Shown here one piece after another: positions 19,697 through 28,879 of a stretch of 36,696 bases of DNA (its first letter is position 1; every line of letters begins with the position of its first letter). This DNA comes from Saccharopolyspora aridisoli (GTDB taxonomy: Bacteria; Actinomycetota; Actinomycetes; Mycobacteriales; Pseudonocardiaceae), in NCBI RefSeq assembly GCF_004348445.1, contig NZ_SMKV01000047.1, positions 1 through 36,696 on the forward strand, in the 5' to 3' direction. The position numbers and the translations under genes were made by a program. The notes beneath the pieces are model-generated. The model was not told the origin of the DNA, made no database searches, and saw only the letters and a list, made by a program, of their open reading frames with translations.

Positions 19697-20995
19697 ATGG
19701 TTCGCATGCTTCCCGCGCGGGTCCACCCCGCCTGGTCGATCGCCGTCGTCGCGTTCATCGCTCTGGTGGGGGCCGCCGCCTTCCGGTCGGCACCCGGGGT
19801 GCTGATGGATCCGCTGCACCGGGAGTTCGGCTGGCCGCACGGATTGATCTCGGCGGCGGTGTCGCTCAACCTGCTGCTGTTCGGGCTGACCGCGCCGTTC
19901 GCCGCGGCGCTGATGGTGCGCTTCGGCGTCCGGCGCGTCACCGCATCGGCGCTGGTGCTCGTGGGGGTGGGCAGCGGGCTGACGGTGTTCATGACCGAGC
20001 CGTGGCAGCTGATCGTGTGCTGGGGCCTGCTGGTGGGTCTGGGCACCGGCTCGATGGCGCTGGCGTTCGTGTCCACGGTGGTCGATCGCTGGTTCGTGGC
20101 CCGGCGCGGCCTGGTCAGCGGTGTGCTCACGGCGGGCAGCGCGACCGGCCAGCTGGTCTTCCTGCCGGTGGAGGCGATGCTGGTCGAGAGCTGGGGCTGG
20201 CGCGCGGCCTCGCTGACCATCACCGCCGCCGCGCTTCTGGTCGCCGTCATCGTCTGGCTCGTCATGCGCGAACACCCGCGCGATCTGGGGATTTCCGCTT
20301 ACGGTGCCACCGGTGAAGAGCCGGAAGTCCCGCAGGACGGGGGAAATCCCGCGGTGCTCGCGATCAAGACGCTTGCGCATGCGGCCCGGACTCCCGCCTT
20401 CTGGCTGCTGGCAGGCGGTTTCGCGATCTGCGGGGCCAGCACCAACGGCCTGGTCAACACCCACTTCGTGCCCGCTGCGCATGATCACGGCATGCCCACC
20501 ACGATGGCTGCCGGGCTGCTCGCGCTCATCGGCGTCTTCGACGTGCTGGGCACCGTGGCGTCGGGCTACCTCACCGACAAGATCAACCCGCGCGTGCTGC
20601 TGGCCGTCTACTACACGCTGCGCGGCGCTTCGCTGTTCGTGCTGCCGCAGCTGTTCGCCCCGACGTCGGGAGCGGAGATGGTGATGTTCATCGTCTTCTA
20701 CGGCCTGGACTGGGTCGCCACGGTCCCGCCGACGATGGCGCTGTGCCGGGAGCACTTCGGGCCGAAGGCCTCGGTGGTGTTCGGCTGGGTGTTCGCCTCT
20801 CACCAGGTGGGTGCGGCGGCCGTCGCCGGCGGGGCCGGGCTGATCCGCGACCACTTCGGCGACTACGCGCTGGCCTGGTACGGATCGGGATTGCTCTGCC
20901 TGCTGGCGACGGCCTTCTCCGTATCGATCCGGAGAAACGCCCCCAGGCGACCCGCCGCGGACCGGGGCGCGAATCCGGCCCGGGCGGGCGCCTGA
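19697..20995 (+). CDS. MFS transporter
   Basis: A 432-residue major facilitator with about twelve membrane segments in two halves, separated by a charged loop (GATGEEPEVPQDGGN) near residue 210. The first half carries an RFGVRR loop 2-3 motif and the second half a SGYLTDKINPR motif. It resembles the oxalate/formate-antiporter-like MFS branch, but the substrate cannot be read from sequence. It is divergent from the GlxA-type regulator, which probably controls it. It has no clear downstream partner. Confidence 0.88.
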   Translation: MVRMLPARVHPAWSIAVVAFIALVGAAAFRSAPGVLMDPLHREFGWPHGLISAAVSLNLLLFGLTAPFAAALMVRFGVRRVTASALVLVGVGSGLTVFMTEPWQLIVCWGLLVGLGTGSMALAFVSTVVDRWFVARRGLVSGVLTAGSATGQLVFLPVEAMLVESWGWRAASLTITAAALLVAVIVWLVMREHPRDLGISAYGATGEEPEVPQDGGNPAVLAIKTLAHAARTPAFWLLAGGFAICGASTNGLVNTHFVPAAHDHGMPTTMAAGLLALIGVFDVLGTVASGYLTDKINPRVLLAVYYTLRGASLFVLPQLFAPTSGAEMVMFIVFYGLDWVATVPPTMALCREHFGPKASVVFGWVFASHQVGAAAVAGGAGLIRDHFGDYALAWYGSGLLCLLATAFSVSIRRNAPRRPAADRGANPARAGA

Positions 20996-21009
20996 GGCAC
21001 GGCCCATTC

Positions 21010-21023
21010 TGAGAGCGCTCCCA
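21010..21023. promoter_or_regulatory. LacI-family operator-like palindrome (CebR type)
   Basis: TGAGAGCGCTCCCA differs at one position from TGGGAGCGCTCCCA, the operator recognised by the Streptomyces cellobiose regulator CebR and relatives. It lies 15 bases after the MFS stop and 182 bases before the next gene. No LacI-family regulator or disaccharide-use gene is in the window. Confidence 0.5.
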
Positions 21024-21190
21024 AGATCGGGAAATAGGCCGAAGAGATCAGCAGGACGTGGGCCGGGTGGTGCAGCGCTCGGCTCCCGGCACGTGACCAG
21101 CGGGTTCACCGCGTCAGCCGGGCGAGGATCGGTTCAGATCGGCTGACCTGCGAAATTGCCATTTGTCGTCGCGCGGTGGGAACGGCGGGG

Positions 21191-21196
21191 TAATCT
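21191..21196 (+). promoter_or_regulatory. -10 element, probable leaderless transcript of the spermidine-synthase-like gene
   Basis: TAATCT lies 8 bases before the ATG at 21205, placing transcription start on or beside the start codon. No convincing Shine-Dalgarno is present. A -35 box is not clear; TTGTCG at 21163-21168 is too far away. Confidence 0.4.
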
Positions 21197-21204
21197 CCGG
21201 GGTC

Positions 21205-21900
21205 ATGTCTGAGCTTCTCGCCCGTGCGGTCGGCGAGCGCGGTGAGCTCGTGCTGATGCGCCGTGACGACGCGCTGGAACTGCGGGTCAACGGCGTGTTC
21301 GTGATGGACACCGCGCGCACCGAGACCGAACGCATGCTGGCCACCGCCACCCTCGGCCGATTCGCGCGCTCCGGCGGGCTCCGGGTGCTCATCGGCGGCC
21401 TCGGCCTCGGTTTCACCCTGCGCGAGGTGCTGGCCGACGAGCGCGTGCGCGAGGTGCACGTGGTGGAGATCGAACCCGACCTCGTCGCCTGGCACCGCGA
21501 CGGGCTGGTACCTGGCACGGCGGACGCGGTGTCCGACGAGCGGGTGCGCATCAGCGTCGGCGACATCGCCTCGGTCTTGGGCGAGCAGCCCGACGGTGGG
21601 TGCGACGTGCTGCTGCTCGACGTCGACAACGGCCCGGACTTCCTCGTCTACGAGGAGAACTCGGCCCTCTACGGACCGGGTTTCCTCCGGCGTTGCCAGA
21701 ACAAGCTCGCCCCCGGGGGCACGCTGGCGGTGTGGTCGGCCGACGCCTCGCCCGAACTGCTCGCCGCGATGCGGGACGTCTTCGGCGACTGCACCGAACT
21801 GGTCATCCCGGTCTCCCTCGGGCAGCGCGAGACGACCTACCACCTATTCGTCTCGCACCAGGTCGAGTTCCAGCAGGCTGGGTTCCAGGACTCCCTCTAG
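21205..21900 (+). CDS. Spermidine synthase-like methyltransferase-fold protein
   Basis: A 231-residue Rossmann-fold protein of the spermidine synthase superfamily. The nucleotide-binding strand LRVLIGGLGLGFTLREVL and the acidic VHVVEIEPDLVAWHRD are clear, as is LLLDVDNGPDFLVYEENSA. Actinobacterial proteins of this kind are usually annotated as spermidine synthase, but most lack the N-terminal tetramerisation domain, as here, and their substrate is unknown. ATG 21205 is preferred over 21163 because of the -10 element just upstream. The last 57 bases overlap the convergent ogt gene. Confidence 0.8.
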   Translation: MSELLARAVGERGELVLMRRDDALELRVNGVFVMDTARTETERMLATATLGRFARSGGLRVLIGGLGLGFTLREVLADERVREVHVVEIEPDLVAWHRDGLVPGTADAVSDERVRISVGDIASVLGEQPDGGCDVLLLDVDNGPDFLVYEENSALYGPGFLRRCQNKLAPGGTLAVWSADASPELLAAMRDVFGDCTELVIPVSLGQRETTYHLFVSHQVEFQQAGFQDSL

Positions 21901-22362
21901 CACCAGCAGTTTTCGCTTGGCCTCCAGGCCGGGGCCGAAGCCGCCGAGCCCGCCGCCGGAGGCCAGCACCCGGTGGCACGGCACGACCAGCGGCACCGGG
22001 TTGGTACCCATGATCGACCCCACCGCGCGGGACGCCTCCGGTCTGCCGGAGAGCTCCGCGAGGCGCTTGTAGCTGACGGTCTCGCCGAAGGGCACCAGCT
22101 CGTGCAGCGTCCGCAGCACGTGCGCCCGAAGCCCGTCGAGCTCGGTCCAGTCGATCCCGAGCTGGAACTCCCGGCGGTCGCCGGAGAAGTACTCGCCGAG
22201 CTGTCCCGTCGCCTGGCAGGCGAGGCCGCCGGGCTCGGCCGAGGGGAACTCGGCGAGCGCGATCTCGGGACCGGCGAAGGCGACGTGCCGCACACCGGTT
22301 TCGGAGGCCACCACGGTGATGTCCCCGACCGGTCCCGCCACGGTGCTCCACGTCAGCTCCAC
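21844..22362 (-). CDS. ogt: Methylated-DNA--protein-cysteine methyltransferase
   Basis: Suicide repair enzyme that removes alkyl groups from O6-alkylguanine onto its own cysteine. The catalytic motif VVPCHRVL is intact, with the helix-turn-helix segment VSYKRLAELSGRPEASRAVG before it and the GGFGPGLEAKRKLL tail after it. The start GTG 22362 gives VELTWSTVAGP, where family members normally begin (172 residues). GTG 22419 in the same frame has a GGAG 8 bases upstream and would add 19 Arg/Gly-rich residues, so it stays possible. The 3' end overlaps the neighbouring gene by 57 bases. Confidence 0.9.
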   Translation of the reverse strand: MELTWSTVAGPVGDITVVASETGVRHVAFAGPEIALAEFPSAEPGGLACQATGQLGEYFSGDRREFQLGIDWTELDGLRAHVLRTLHELVPFGETVSYKRLAELSGRPEASRAVGSIMGTNPVPLVVPCHRVLASGGGLGGFGPGLEAKRKLLVLEGVLEPSLLELDLVRDE

Positions 22363-22528
22363 CGGCCCAGCGTAGCGCCCGCCACCGACACCCCGGCCGC
22401 GCTTCGAAGATCGGCTCACCTGCGGATCTCCGGGTCCCCGAGTTGCGCGGAGCGGGTGCGGGGCGCAAGGTCCTGGCGGCTTCCAGCAAACGGCCGTCGG
22501 ACGAAGGCCAATCCCGTGTCCTGCGAGT

Positions 22529-22534
22529 TAGGCT
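22529..22534 (+). promoter_or_regulatory. -10 element, probable leaderless transcript of pepQ
   Basis: TAGGCT lies 7 bases before the ATG at 22542, and no Shine-Dalgarno precedes that ATG. This is the usual arrangement for leaderless actinobacterial transcripts. No -35 box was recognised. Confidence 0.4.
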
Positions 22535-22541
22535 CCGGCAC

Positions 22542-23651
22542 ATGTCCGAAACGCACGCCCACCGACGAGACGCGCTCCGCAGCCGACTGCGGGAGCGGGA
22601 CCTGGACGCCCTGCTGGTGACCGATCTGCTCAACATCCGCTACCTGACCGGCTTCACCGGTTCCAACGCCGCGCTGGTGGTGCACGCCGCCGACGGTCCC
22701 GGCGGCGAGGACCGCACCGTGTTCTGCACCGACGGCCGCTACCTGACGCAGGCCGAGGAGCAGGTCGCGGACCTGGAGCGCGTCATCGACCGGGCGAGCG
22801 ACCTGACCATCGCCCACCGCCTCGGCGAGGAGGCAACCGACTACCGGCGGGTCGGCTTCGAGTCCCAGCACGTCACCGTGGACGACCGCGACGTGCTCGA
22901 CGACGCCGCGGGCAAGTCCGAGCTGGTCCGGGCCCCGGGCATGGTGGAGCAGCTGCGTCTGGTCAAGGACGCCACCGAGATCGAGGCGCTGCGGATGGCC
23001 TGCGCCGCCGCCGACCGCGCGCTGGCCGACCTCATCGAGCACGGCGGCCTCCGCCCGGGTCGCACCGAGCTGGAGGTGGCCCGCGAGCTGGAAACCCGGA
23101 TGCTGGACAACGGTGCCGCGGGTCCGTCGTTCACGACCATCATCGCCGCGGGCGCGAACTCCGCGATCCCGCACCACCGGCCCACCGACGCGGTGCTGGC
23201 CCACGGGGACTTCGTCAAGATGGACTTCGGCGCGCTGGTCGACGGCTACCACTCGGACATGACCCGCACGGTCGTGCTGGGCAAGTCCGCCGACTGGCAA
23301 CGCGAGATCTACGAGCTCGTTCGCGCCTCGCAGGCGGCCGGCCGCGCGGCCGTGAAGATCGACACCGATGTCCGCGACGTCGACTCCGCGGCCCGTCAGG
23401 TGATCGCCGACGCGGGGTACGGCGAGCAGTTCCTGCACGGCTTGGGACACGGCGTGGGGCTGGAGATCCACGAGGCGCCCACGTTGTCGCAGCGCGGGGA
23501 CGGTAGAATCGCCGAGAGGATGGCGGTCACCGTCGAGCCTGGCGTCTACCTGGCCGGGCGTGGCGGGGTCCGCATCGAGGACACACTGGTCGTGCGGCCC
23601 GGCACACCGGAGCTCCTCACCCTGACGACCAAAGAGCTCGTCGAAGTCTGA
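22542..23651 (+). CDS. pepQ: Xaa-Pro peptidase, M24 family (PepQ-like)
   Basis: Dinuclear-metal M24 aminopeptidase that cleaves Xaa-Pro bonds, cytoplasmic, 369 residues. After an N-terminal creatinase-like domain ([22 protein letters not shown]), the pita-bread domain shows the metal ligands in [17 protein letters not shown] (two Asp), [14 protein letters not shown] (His), VEPGVYL (Glu) and RIEDTL (Glu). ATG 22542 fits the family N-terminus and the predicted leaderless start. The order pepQ-efp-nusB is conserved in actinobacteria and suits a role in proline turnover beside EF-P. Confidence 0.93.
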   Translation: MSETHAHRRDALRSRLRERDLDALLVTDLLNIRYLTGFTGSNAALVVHAADGPGGEDRTVFCTDGRYLTQAEEQVADLERVIDRASDLTIAHRLGEEATDYRRVGFESQHVTVDDRDVLDDAAGKSELVRAPGMVEQLRLVKDATEIEALRMACAAADRALADLIEHGGLRPGRTELEVARELETRMLDNGAAGPSFTTIIAAGANSAIPHHRPTDAVLAHGDFVKMDFGALVDGYHSDMTRTVVLGKSADWQREIYELVRASQAAGRAAVKIDTDVRDVDSAARQVIADAGYGEQFLHGLGHGVGLEIHEAPTLSQRGDGRIAERMAVTVEPGVYLAGRGGVRIEDTLVVRPGTPELLTLTTKELVEV

Positions 23652-23734
23652 CGCATGACGAGTGCGCGGAATTTCGCCGGCACTCCATCGCGGCCCGGCG
23701 CAACACCAAGCCATCACCACAGGAGAACCCCCAC

Positions 23735-24301
23735 GTGGCTTCCACGAACGACCTGAAGAACGGACTGGTGCTCAACCTCGACGGCCAGCTGTGGTCCGTC
23801 GTCAACTTCCAGCACGTCAAGCCCGGCAAGGGCGGCGCCTTCGTCCGCACCACCCTCAAGAACGTGCTCTCCGGCAAGGTCGTCGACAAGACCTTCAACG
23901 CCGGCGTGAAGGTGGACACCGCCAACGTCGACCGCCGCGAGATGACCTACCTGTACTACGACGGCAACGACTACGTCTTCATGGAGCCGGAGACCTTCGA
24001 GCAGGTCAACGTCAACCCTGACGTCGTCGGCGACGCCGCGAAGTTCATGCTGGAGAACAGCCAGGTCGTCGTCGCCCGGCACGAGGAGGCTCCGCTGTAC
24101 GTCGAGCTGCCGGCCTCGGTCGAGCTCGTCGTCGAGCACACCGACCCCGGCGTGCAGGGCGACCGCTCGACCGGTGGCACCAAGCCCGCGACGCTGGAGA
24201 CCGGTGCCGAGGTCCAGGTCCCGCTGTTCCTGAACACCGGTGACAAGGTCAAGGTCGACCCGCGCGACGGCCGGTACCTCAGCCGCGTCAACTCCAAATG
24301 A
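23735..24301 (+). CDS. efp: Translation elongation factor P
   Basis: Relieves ribosome stalling at polyproline stretches; 188 residues in the three-domain KOW/OB/OB layout. The tip of domain I reads [10 protein letters not shown], with Lys32 at the apex. Actinobacterial EF-P proteins known to me have PGKGP here, a loop thought to work without lysine modification, so Gly34 in place of Pro is unusual. No EpmA, YmfI or EarP-type modification gene is in the window. GTG 23735 follows ACAGGAG. The stop overlaps the nusB start (ATGA at 24298-24301). Confidence 0.96.
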   Translation: MASTNDLKNGLVLNLDGQLWSVVNFQHVKPGKGGAFVRTTLKNVLSGKVVDKTFNAGVKVDTANVDRREMTYLYYDGNDYVFMEPETFEQVNVNPDVVGDAAKFMLENSQVVVARHEEAPLYVELPASVELVVEHTDPGVQGDRSTGGTKPATLETGAEVQVPLFLNTGDKVKVDPRDGRYLSRVNSK

Positions 24302-24750
24302 GCGGCTCGCGCAGCAAGGCTCGTAAGCGCGCGGTCGATTTCCTCTACGAGGCCGATCTGCGCGAGACCGATGCCGTCACGCTCATGTCGGACCGGATCG
24401 GTGCACCTGAGACGGCCCCGGTCCCGGACTACACGATCACCCTCGTCGAGGGCGTGAACGAGAACCGCGAGCGGATCGACGAACTGCTCACCCAGCACAT
24501 CGAGGGCTGGACGCTCTCGCGGATGCCGGTCGTGGACCGCGCAGTGCTGCGGCTGGGCCTCTACGAGCTGCTGTGGTGCCCGAAGGGCGACGTGCCGCCG
24601 GTGGTGGCCGTGGACGAGGCGGTGGAGCTGGCCAGGGCGCTGTCCACCGACGACTCCCCGCGCTTCGTCAACGGCGTCCTGGGACGCCTGGCGGGCATCC
24701 GCGACCGGCTCCGCAAGACCCTCCCCAAGGAGGGAACCCCGGTCGAGTAG
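24298..24750 (+). CDS. nusB: Transcription antitermination factor NusB
   Basis: All-helical RNA-binding factor that acts with NusE on rRNA antitermination, 150 residues. Recognisable are [16 protein letters not shown] at the N-terminus, [17 protein letters not shown] in the middle and [15 protein letters not shown] near the end. ATG 24298 overlaps the efp stop, so it is translationally coupled. The pepQ-efp-nusB unit probably ends at the hairpin at 24949-24986. Confidence 0.95.
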   Translation: MSGSRSKARKRAVDFLYEADLRETDAVTLMSDRIGAPETAPVPDYTITLVEGVNENRERIDELLTQHIEGWTLSRMPVVDRAVLRLGLYELLWCPKGDVPPVVAVDEAVELARALSTDDSPRFVNGVLGRLAGIRDRLRKTLPKEGTPVE

Positions 24751-24814
24751 GGGTGGTTGTGCGGTTGCTTCGCTCGGCGTTCACGCAGCGGACCCCGAAC
24801 GGGGACGTGCAGCG

Positions 24815-24903
24815 GCCCTCCGGGACCGGGCGCCACTGCTGATGCGCGCCAGCCGATGCGCGGCGTCGCGCGTCCTCCCCGGAGGACCCGCGGCGGTGCC
24901 GGT
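24815..24903 (-). repeat. Dispersed intergenic repeat, copy R4 (diverged)
   Basis: On the minus strand, GGCACCGCCGCGGGT, then GCGACGCCG and CAGCAGTGGCGCCCGG occur in the same order and at similar spacing as in copy R2. The match is interrupted and weaker than for R1-R3, so homology is plausible but not certain. Confidence 0.4.
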
Positions 24904-24948
24904 TGAACCCGCCCTGGGAACAGCCGCTCCTGCCGCAACCATGGATGT

Positions 24949-24986
24949 GAAGGAGGGCACCTGCCTGTCGGCAGGTGCCCTCCTTC
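24949..24986 (+). terminator. Terminator of the pepQ-efp-nusB transcript
   Basis: A perfect 17-bp stem (24949-24965 with 24970-24986) closes a TGTC loop. It is rich in GC, with no T-run, and lies about 200 bases after the nusB stop. Confidence 0.85.
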
Positions 24987-25088
24987 GCGTTCACGGGGTT
25001 CTCACCGAACGGCGGTGTCCTGTCGTCGCCCTGAGCGAGCACTGGGCGCTTGACCGGCGACCGAACGGGTGAAGGCCCTCAAAGCCCA

Positions 25089-25123
25089 GGGGCACCCGTC
25101 GCGGCCTCGCCGCAGGGTGCCCC
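25089..25123 (-). terminator. Terminator of bldD
   Basis: A 9-bp stem GGGGCACCC/GGGTGCCCC (25089-25097 with 25115-25123) with a smaller GCGG/CCGC stem inside the loop. It lies 21 bases beyond the bldD stop on the minus strand. Confidence 0.7.
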
Positions 25124-25144
25124 GGTCCGCCTATCGGTGTTGTT

Positions 25145-25633
25145 TCACTCCTCGCGGGCAGGGCGCGCCTCCGGGGGAAGCACACCCCAGTCGATGAGCT
25201 GCTCGGTGAGCTCGCCCGGCGTCATGTCGTAGATGATCGCCAGGGACCGCAGGTCTTCGGTGCGGATGGACAGCACCTTGCCGTTGTAGTCACCGCGCTG
25301 GCTCTGGATCGTGGCCGCGTAGCGGGCCAGCGGACCCACTTTCTCGGCGGGCAGTTGTTGCAGGCGCTCGAGGTTGATCACGACCTTCGTGGCCGGTTCG
25401 GCTCCGGAAGGCACGCGGCCCTCGGGCAGCAGCTCCGCGACCGGCACGCCGTAGAAATCGGCGAGTTCGGCCAGCTTCTGCACGGTCACCGCGCGGTCGC
25501 CTCGCTCGTAGGACCCGACGACCACGGCCTTCCACCGTCCGCCAGACTTCTGCTCGACGCCGTGCAGCGACAGACCCTGCTGCTGGCGGATAGCGCGGAG
25601 TTTGCTGCCCAGCGCCTTGGCGTAGTCGCCCAT
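25145..25633 (-). CDS. bldD: Developmental regulator BldD (c-di-GMP-responsive)
   Basis: A 162-residue DNA-binding protein with an N-terminal XRE helix-turn-helix (about residues 8-70) and the C-terminal c-di-GMP domain. The ligand signature RxD-x8-RxxD is complete: Arg113-Gly-Asp115, eight residues, then Arg124-Thr-Glu-Asp127. In Streptomyces, BldD bound to tetrameric c-di-GMP represses sporulation genes; in Saccharopolyspora erythraea it also affects erythromycin production. It is divergent from pyrR, as in Streptomyces. An intact signature implies a working c-di-GMP switch. Confidence 0.95.
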   Translation of the reverse strand: MGDYAKALGSKLRAIRQQQGLSLHGVEQKSGGRWKAVVVGSYERGDRAVTVQKLAELADFYGVPVAELLPEGRVPSGAEPATKVVINLERLQQLPAEKVGPLARYAATIQSQRGDYNGKVLSIRTEDLRSLAIIYDMTPGELTEQLIDWGVLPPEARPAREE

Positions 25634-25716
25634 GTGGCGTTTCTCCGTTCGTTCGCCCCGTCAGCCGATAACGGCGACCGGGGAGCAAAGCTCAGATCGA
25701 TACGGAGAGTAATGTT

Positions 25717-25728
25717 CGCTCGCGAGCG
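25717..25728. promoter_or_regulatory. 12-bp perfect palindrome upstream of bldD
   Basis: CGCTCGCGAGCG lies 84 bases upstream of bldD, flanked by AGTAA at 25709-25713 and TCACC at 25729-25733. It could be an operator in the bldD promoter region. No regulator is assigned. Confidence 0.35.
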
Positions 25729-25825
25729 TCACCAGGTCAAGTTGGTCTTCGGTGCCGATGTGGCGAGCGCCAACACACCACCCGGTCGATTGACCCGTTG
25801 TCGCTGATAGCGTACGGGGTAGCCC

Positions 25826-25847
25826 GGTGATGCGCAGGTTCATCACG
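25826..25847. promoter_or_regulatory. Inverted repeat GTGAT-N10-ATCAC between bldD and pyrR, possible BldD site
   Basis: GTGAT at 25827-25831 and ATCAC at 25842-25846 form an inverted repeat resembling the older BldD consensus AGTGA(n)TCACC, with one mismatch per half-site. It sits in the divergent bldD/pyrR region, where autoregulation would act. Confidence 0.35.
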
Positions 25848-25891
25848 AACCCGGATTGCGGGGCAGCTCACACACCATCCTTTAAGGACCC

Positions 25892-26511
<620 letters not shown>

Positions 26512-26512
<1 letters not shown>

Positions 26513-27444
26513 TGCGCCACCTGCTGTCCACTGAGGGCCTGTCCGCCGCTGACGCGACGGCCGTCCTCGACACCGCCGACACGCTCAAGCAAACGCTGCT
26601 GGGGCGCGAGGTGAAGAAGCTCCCGACGTTGCGCGGGCGCACCGTGGTGACGCTGTTCTACGAGAACTCCACCCGGACCCGGGTGTCCTTCGAGGTCGCC
26701 GGGAAGTGGATGAGCGCCGACGTGATCAACGTGTCGGCCAGCAGCTCGTCGGTGGGCAAGGGCGAGTCGCTCCGGGACACCGCGCTGACGCTGGCGGCGG
26801 CCGGCGCGGACTGCGTGATCATCCGGCACCCCGCCTCCGGCGCCGCCCACCGGCTCGCCGGCTGGCTGGAGCAGGACGGCACGCAGGTCGTCAACGCGGG
26901 CGACGGGATGCACGAGCACCCCACACAGGCCCTCCTGGACGCCGCGACCCTGCGGGAGCGCCTGGGGGACGTCTCAGGGCGTCGCATCGGCATCGTGGGC
27001 GACCTGCTGCACAGCCGCGTCGCGCGGTCCAACGTGCACCTGCTGCGGACGCTGGGGGCCGACGTGACGCTCATCGCGCCGCCGACGCTGGTGCCCACCG
27101 GCATCGAGCACTGGGGCGCCGACGTGCGCCACGACCTCGACCCGGAGCTGCCCAAGCTGGACGCGGTCATGCTGCTGCGGGTGCAGGCCGAGCGGATGCA
27201 CGGCGGGTTCTTCCCGTCGGCGCGCGAGTACTCGATCGCCTACGGCCTCAACGAGGAGCGGTTGGCGAAGCTGCCCGAGCATTCGGTCGTGCTCCACCCC
27301 GGCCCGATGCTGCGCGGCATGGAGATCGCGCCGGCGGTGGCCGATTCGCCGCGCGCCGCCATCACCCAGCAGGTCGGCAACGGCGTGCACGTGCGGATGG
27401 CGGTGCTCTACCACCTCCTGGCGGGAGAGGAGCTCGCCGCATGA
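26512..27444 (+). CDS. pyrB: Aspartate carbamoyltransferase catalytic chain
   Basis: Forms carbamoyl aspartate from carbamoyl phosphate and aspartate, 310 residues. The carbamoyl phosphate motif STRTRVSFE lies near residue 52, and the second family motif HPTQALLD and the RVQAERM loop are intact. No pyrI is present. ATG 26512, sharing an A with the pyrR stop, follows AGGAGGGGG; GTG 26509 would add one residue. The stop overlaps the ATG of the mini-ORF at 27441. Confidence 0.96.
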
Positions 27445-27584
27445 GTGGTCCCGTCGCAACCCCAGCCGTGCTCGACCCCACCTCGGGGCGTGGCGCAAGC
27501 CAGCCGCGAGGAACCGCGGAACGCGACGTTGAGCGGGGCGGCGCAACGACAACTGCGAATCGCGGAGAGGCGGGCGGCGCATGA
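27441..27584 (+). CDS. Mini-ORF filling the pyrB-pyrC gap (47 residues)
   Basis: An open frame whose ATG overlaps the pyrB stop (ATGA at 27441-27444) and whose TGA overlaps the pyrC start (ATGA at 27581-27584). GAGAGGAG lies 9 bases upstream. The predicted 47-residue peptide is Gly/Ala/Arg/Thr-rich, polar, with no membrane segment or known domain. It carries RDVER (residues 28-32) and TTTANRGEA (36-44). The second motif recurs at the same residue positions in the mini-ORF at 30595. It could be a small protein, a coupling ORF that carries ribosomes to pyrC, or a repeat insertion that happens to stay open. Confidence 0.4.
   Translation: MSGPVATPAVLDPTSGRGASQPRGTAERDVERGGATTTANRGEAGGA
27552..27573 (+). 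repeat. 22-bp identical repeat containing the pyrC Shine-Dalgarno
   Basis: Twenty-two bases, from ACTGCGAAT to GGAGAGGCGG, are identical to 30706-30727. The shared block contains the GGAGAGG ribosome-binding site of pyrC, 10 bases before its ATG. Weaker similarity continues upstream as the CG(C/T)GACGT(T/C)GAGCG segment. Confidence 0.85.
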
Positions 27585-28879
27585 GCCGGGTCTTGCTGAA
27601 GGACGTCCGTCCCTACGGGGAGGGCGAGCCGGTCGACGTGCTCGTCGAGGGCACCACGATCGCCGAGATCGGCGCGGACCTGAGCGTCGACGCCGACGAG
27701 ATCGTGCAGGGCGGCGGCGCGGTCGTGCTGCCGGGCTTCGTGGACCTGCACACCCACCTGCGCGAACCGGGCCGCGAGGACGCCGAGACGATCGAGAGCG
27801 GTTCGATGGCCGCCGCGCTGGGCGGCTACACCGCCGTGTTCGCGATGGCCAACACCGACCCGGTCGCCGACAACGCCGTGATCGTCGAGCACGTGTGGCG
27901 CCGGGGTCGCGAGGTCGGCCTGGTCGACGTGCACCCGGTGGGCGCGGTGACCGTGGGCCTGGCGGGGGACAAGCTCGCCGAGCTGGGCACCATGCGCCAC
28001 TCGGCGGCCGAGGTGCGGGTCTTCTCCGACGACGGCAAGTGCGTGCACGACCCGCTGCTCATGCGCCGCGCGCTGGAGTACACCCGCTCGTTCGGCGGGC
28101 TGGTCGCCCAGCACGCCGAGGAGCCGCGGCTGACGGTTGGCGCGCAGGCGCACGAGGGCCCGAACGCGGCCCGGCTGGGCCTGGCGGGCTGGCCTGCTCC
28201 GGCGGAGGAGTCCATCGTGGCGCGCGACTGCCTGCTGGCCGCGCACACCGGCGGAACCCTGCACGTCTGCCACGTGTCCACCGCCGGCACCGCCGAGCTG
28301 CTGAGGTTCTTCAAAGGCCGCGAGACCGATGGCACCGTCTCGGCCGAGGTGACGCCGCACCACCTGCTGCTCACCGACGAGCGGCTGGAGACCTACGACC
28401 CGGTCAACAAGGTCAACCCGCCGCTGCGCACCGACGACGACGCCCTGGCCCTCCGCCGGGCGCTGGCGGACGGGACCGTCGACTGCGTGGCCACCGACCA
28501 CGCCCCGCACGCCGCCCAGGACAAGGATTGCGAATGGTCCGCGGCCAAGCCGGGCATGCTCGGACTGCAGACCGCGCTGGGCATCGTGACGCAGACGATG
28601 GTGCGCTCGGGCCTGCTGGACTGGCGGGGTGTCGCGCGGGTGCTCTCCGAGCGTCCCGCTGAGATCGCCGGCCTGACCGGACAGGGACGACCGATCGCCG
28701 TCGGGGAACCCGCCAACCTCGCGCTGGTCGACCCGGACGCGGAGTGGACGGTGCGCGCCTCCGAGCTGGCCAGCTTGGGGCAGAACTCGCCCTTCGAGGG
28801 GATGCGGCTGCCCGGTCGGGTCGTCGCGACGCTGCTGCGCGGCGCGGTGACCGCGCACGAAGGCAAGGTGAGGCGCTGA
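27581..28879 (+). CDS. pyrC: Dihydroorotase, class I
   Basis: Zinc amidohydrolase that closes carbamoyl aspartate to dihydroorotate, 432 residues. The metal motif [10 protein letters not shown], the [11 protein letters not shown] segment, HCHVS-type histidines ([13 protein letters not shown]), the substrate motif NVNPPLR-like KVNPPLR and the metal Asp in ATDHAPHA are all present. The length and motifs fit class I (longer, actinobacterial/Bacillus) enzymes. ATG 27581 follows GGAGAGG. The stop shares an A with the next ATG (TGATG). Confidence 0.96.
   Translation: MSRVLLKDVRPYGEGEPVDVLVEGTTIAEIGADLSVDADEIVQGGGAVVLPGFVDLHTHLREPGREDAETIESGSMAAALGGYTAVFAMANTDPVADNAVIVEHVWRRGREVGLVDVHPVGAVTVGLAGDKLAELGTMRHSAAEVRVFSDDGKCVHDPLLMRRALEYTRSFGGLVAQHAEEPRLTVGAQAHEGPNAARLGLAGWPAPAEESIVARDCLLAAHTGGTLHVCHVSTAGTAELLRFFKGRETDGTVSAEVTPHHLLLTDERLETYDPVNKVNPPLRTDDDALALRRALADGTVDCVATDHAPHAAQDKDCEWSAAKPGMLGLQTALGIVTQTMVRSGLLDWRGVARVLSERPAEIAGLTGQGRPIAVGEPANLALVDPDAEWTVRASELASLGQNSPFEGMRLPGRVVATLLRGAVTAHEGKVRR

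Larger units (their letters stand above)
24751..25144. other. Intergenic region between nusB and bldD
   Basis: This 394-base gap between convergent genes holds a weak reverse-strand copy of the dispersed repeat (about 24815-24903), the nusB terminator hairpin (24949-24986) and a second hairpin on the bldD side (25089-25123). Short frames in it have no recognisable product. Confidence 0.7.
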
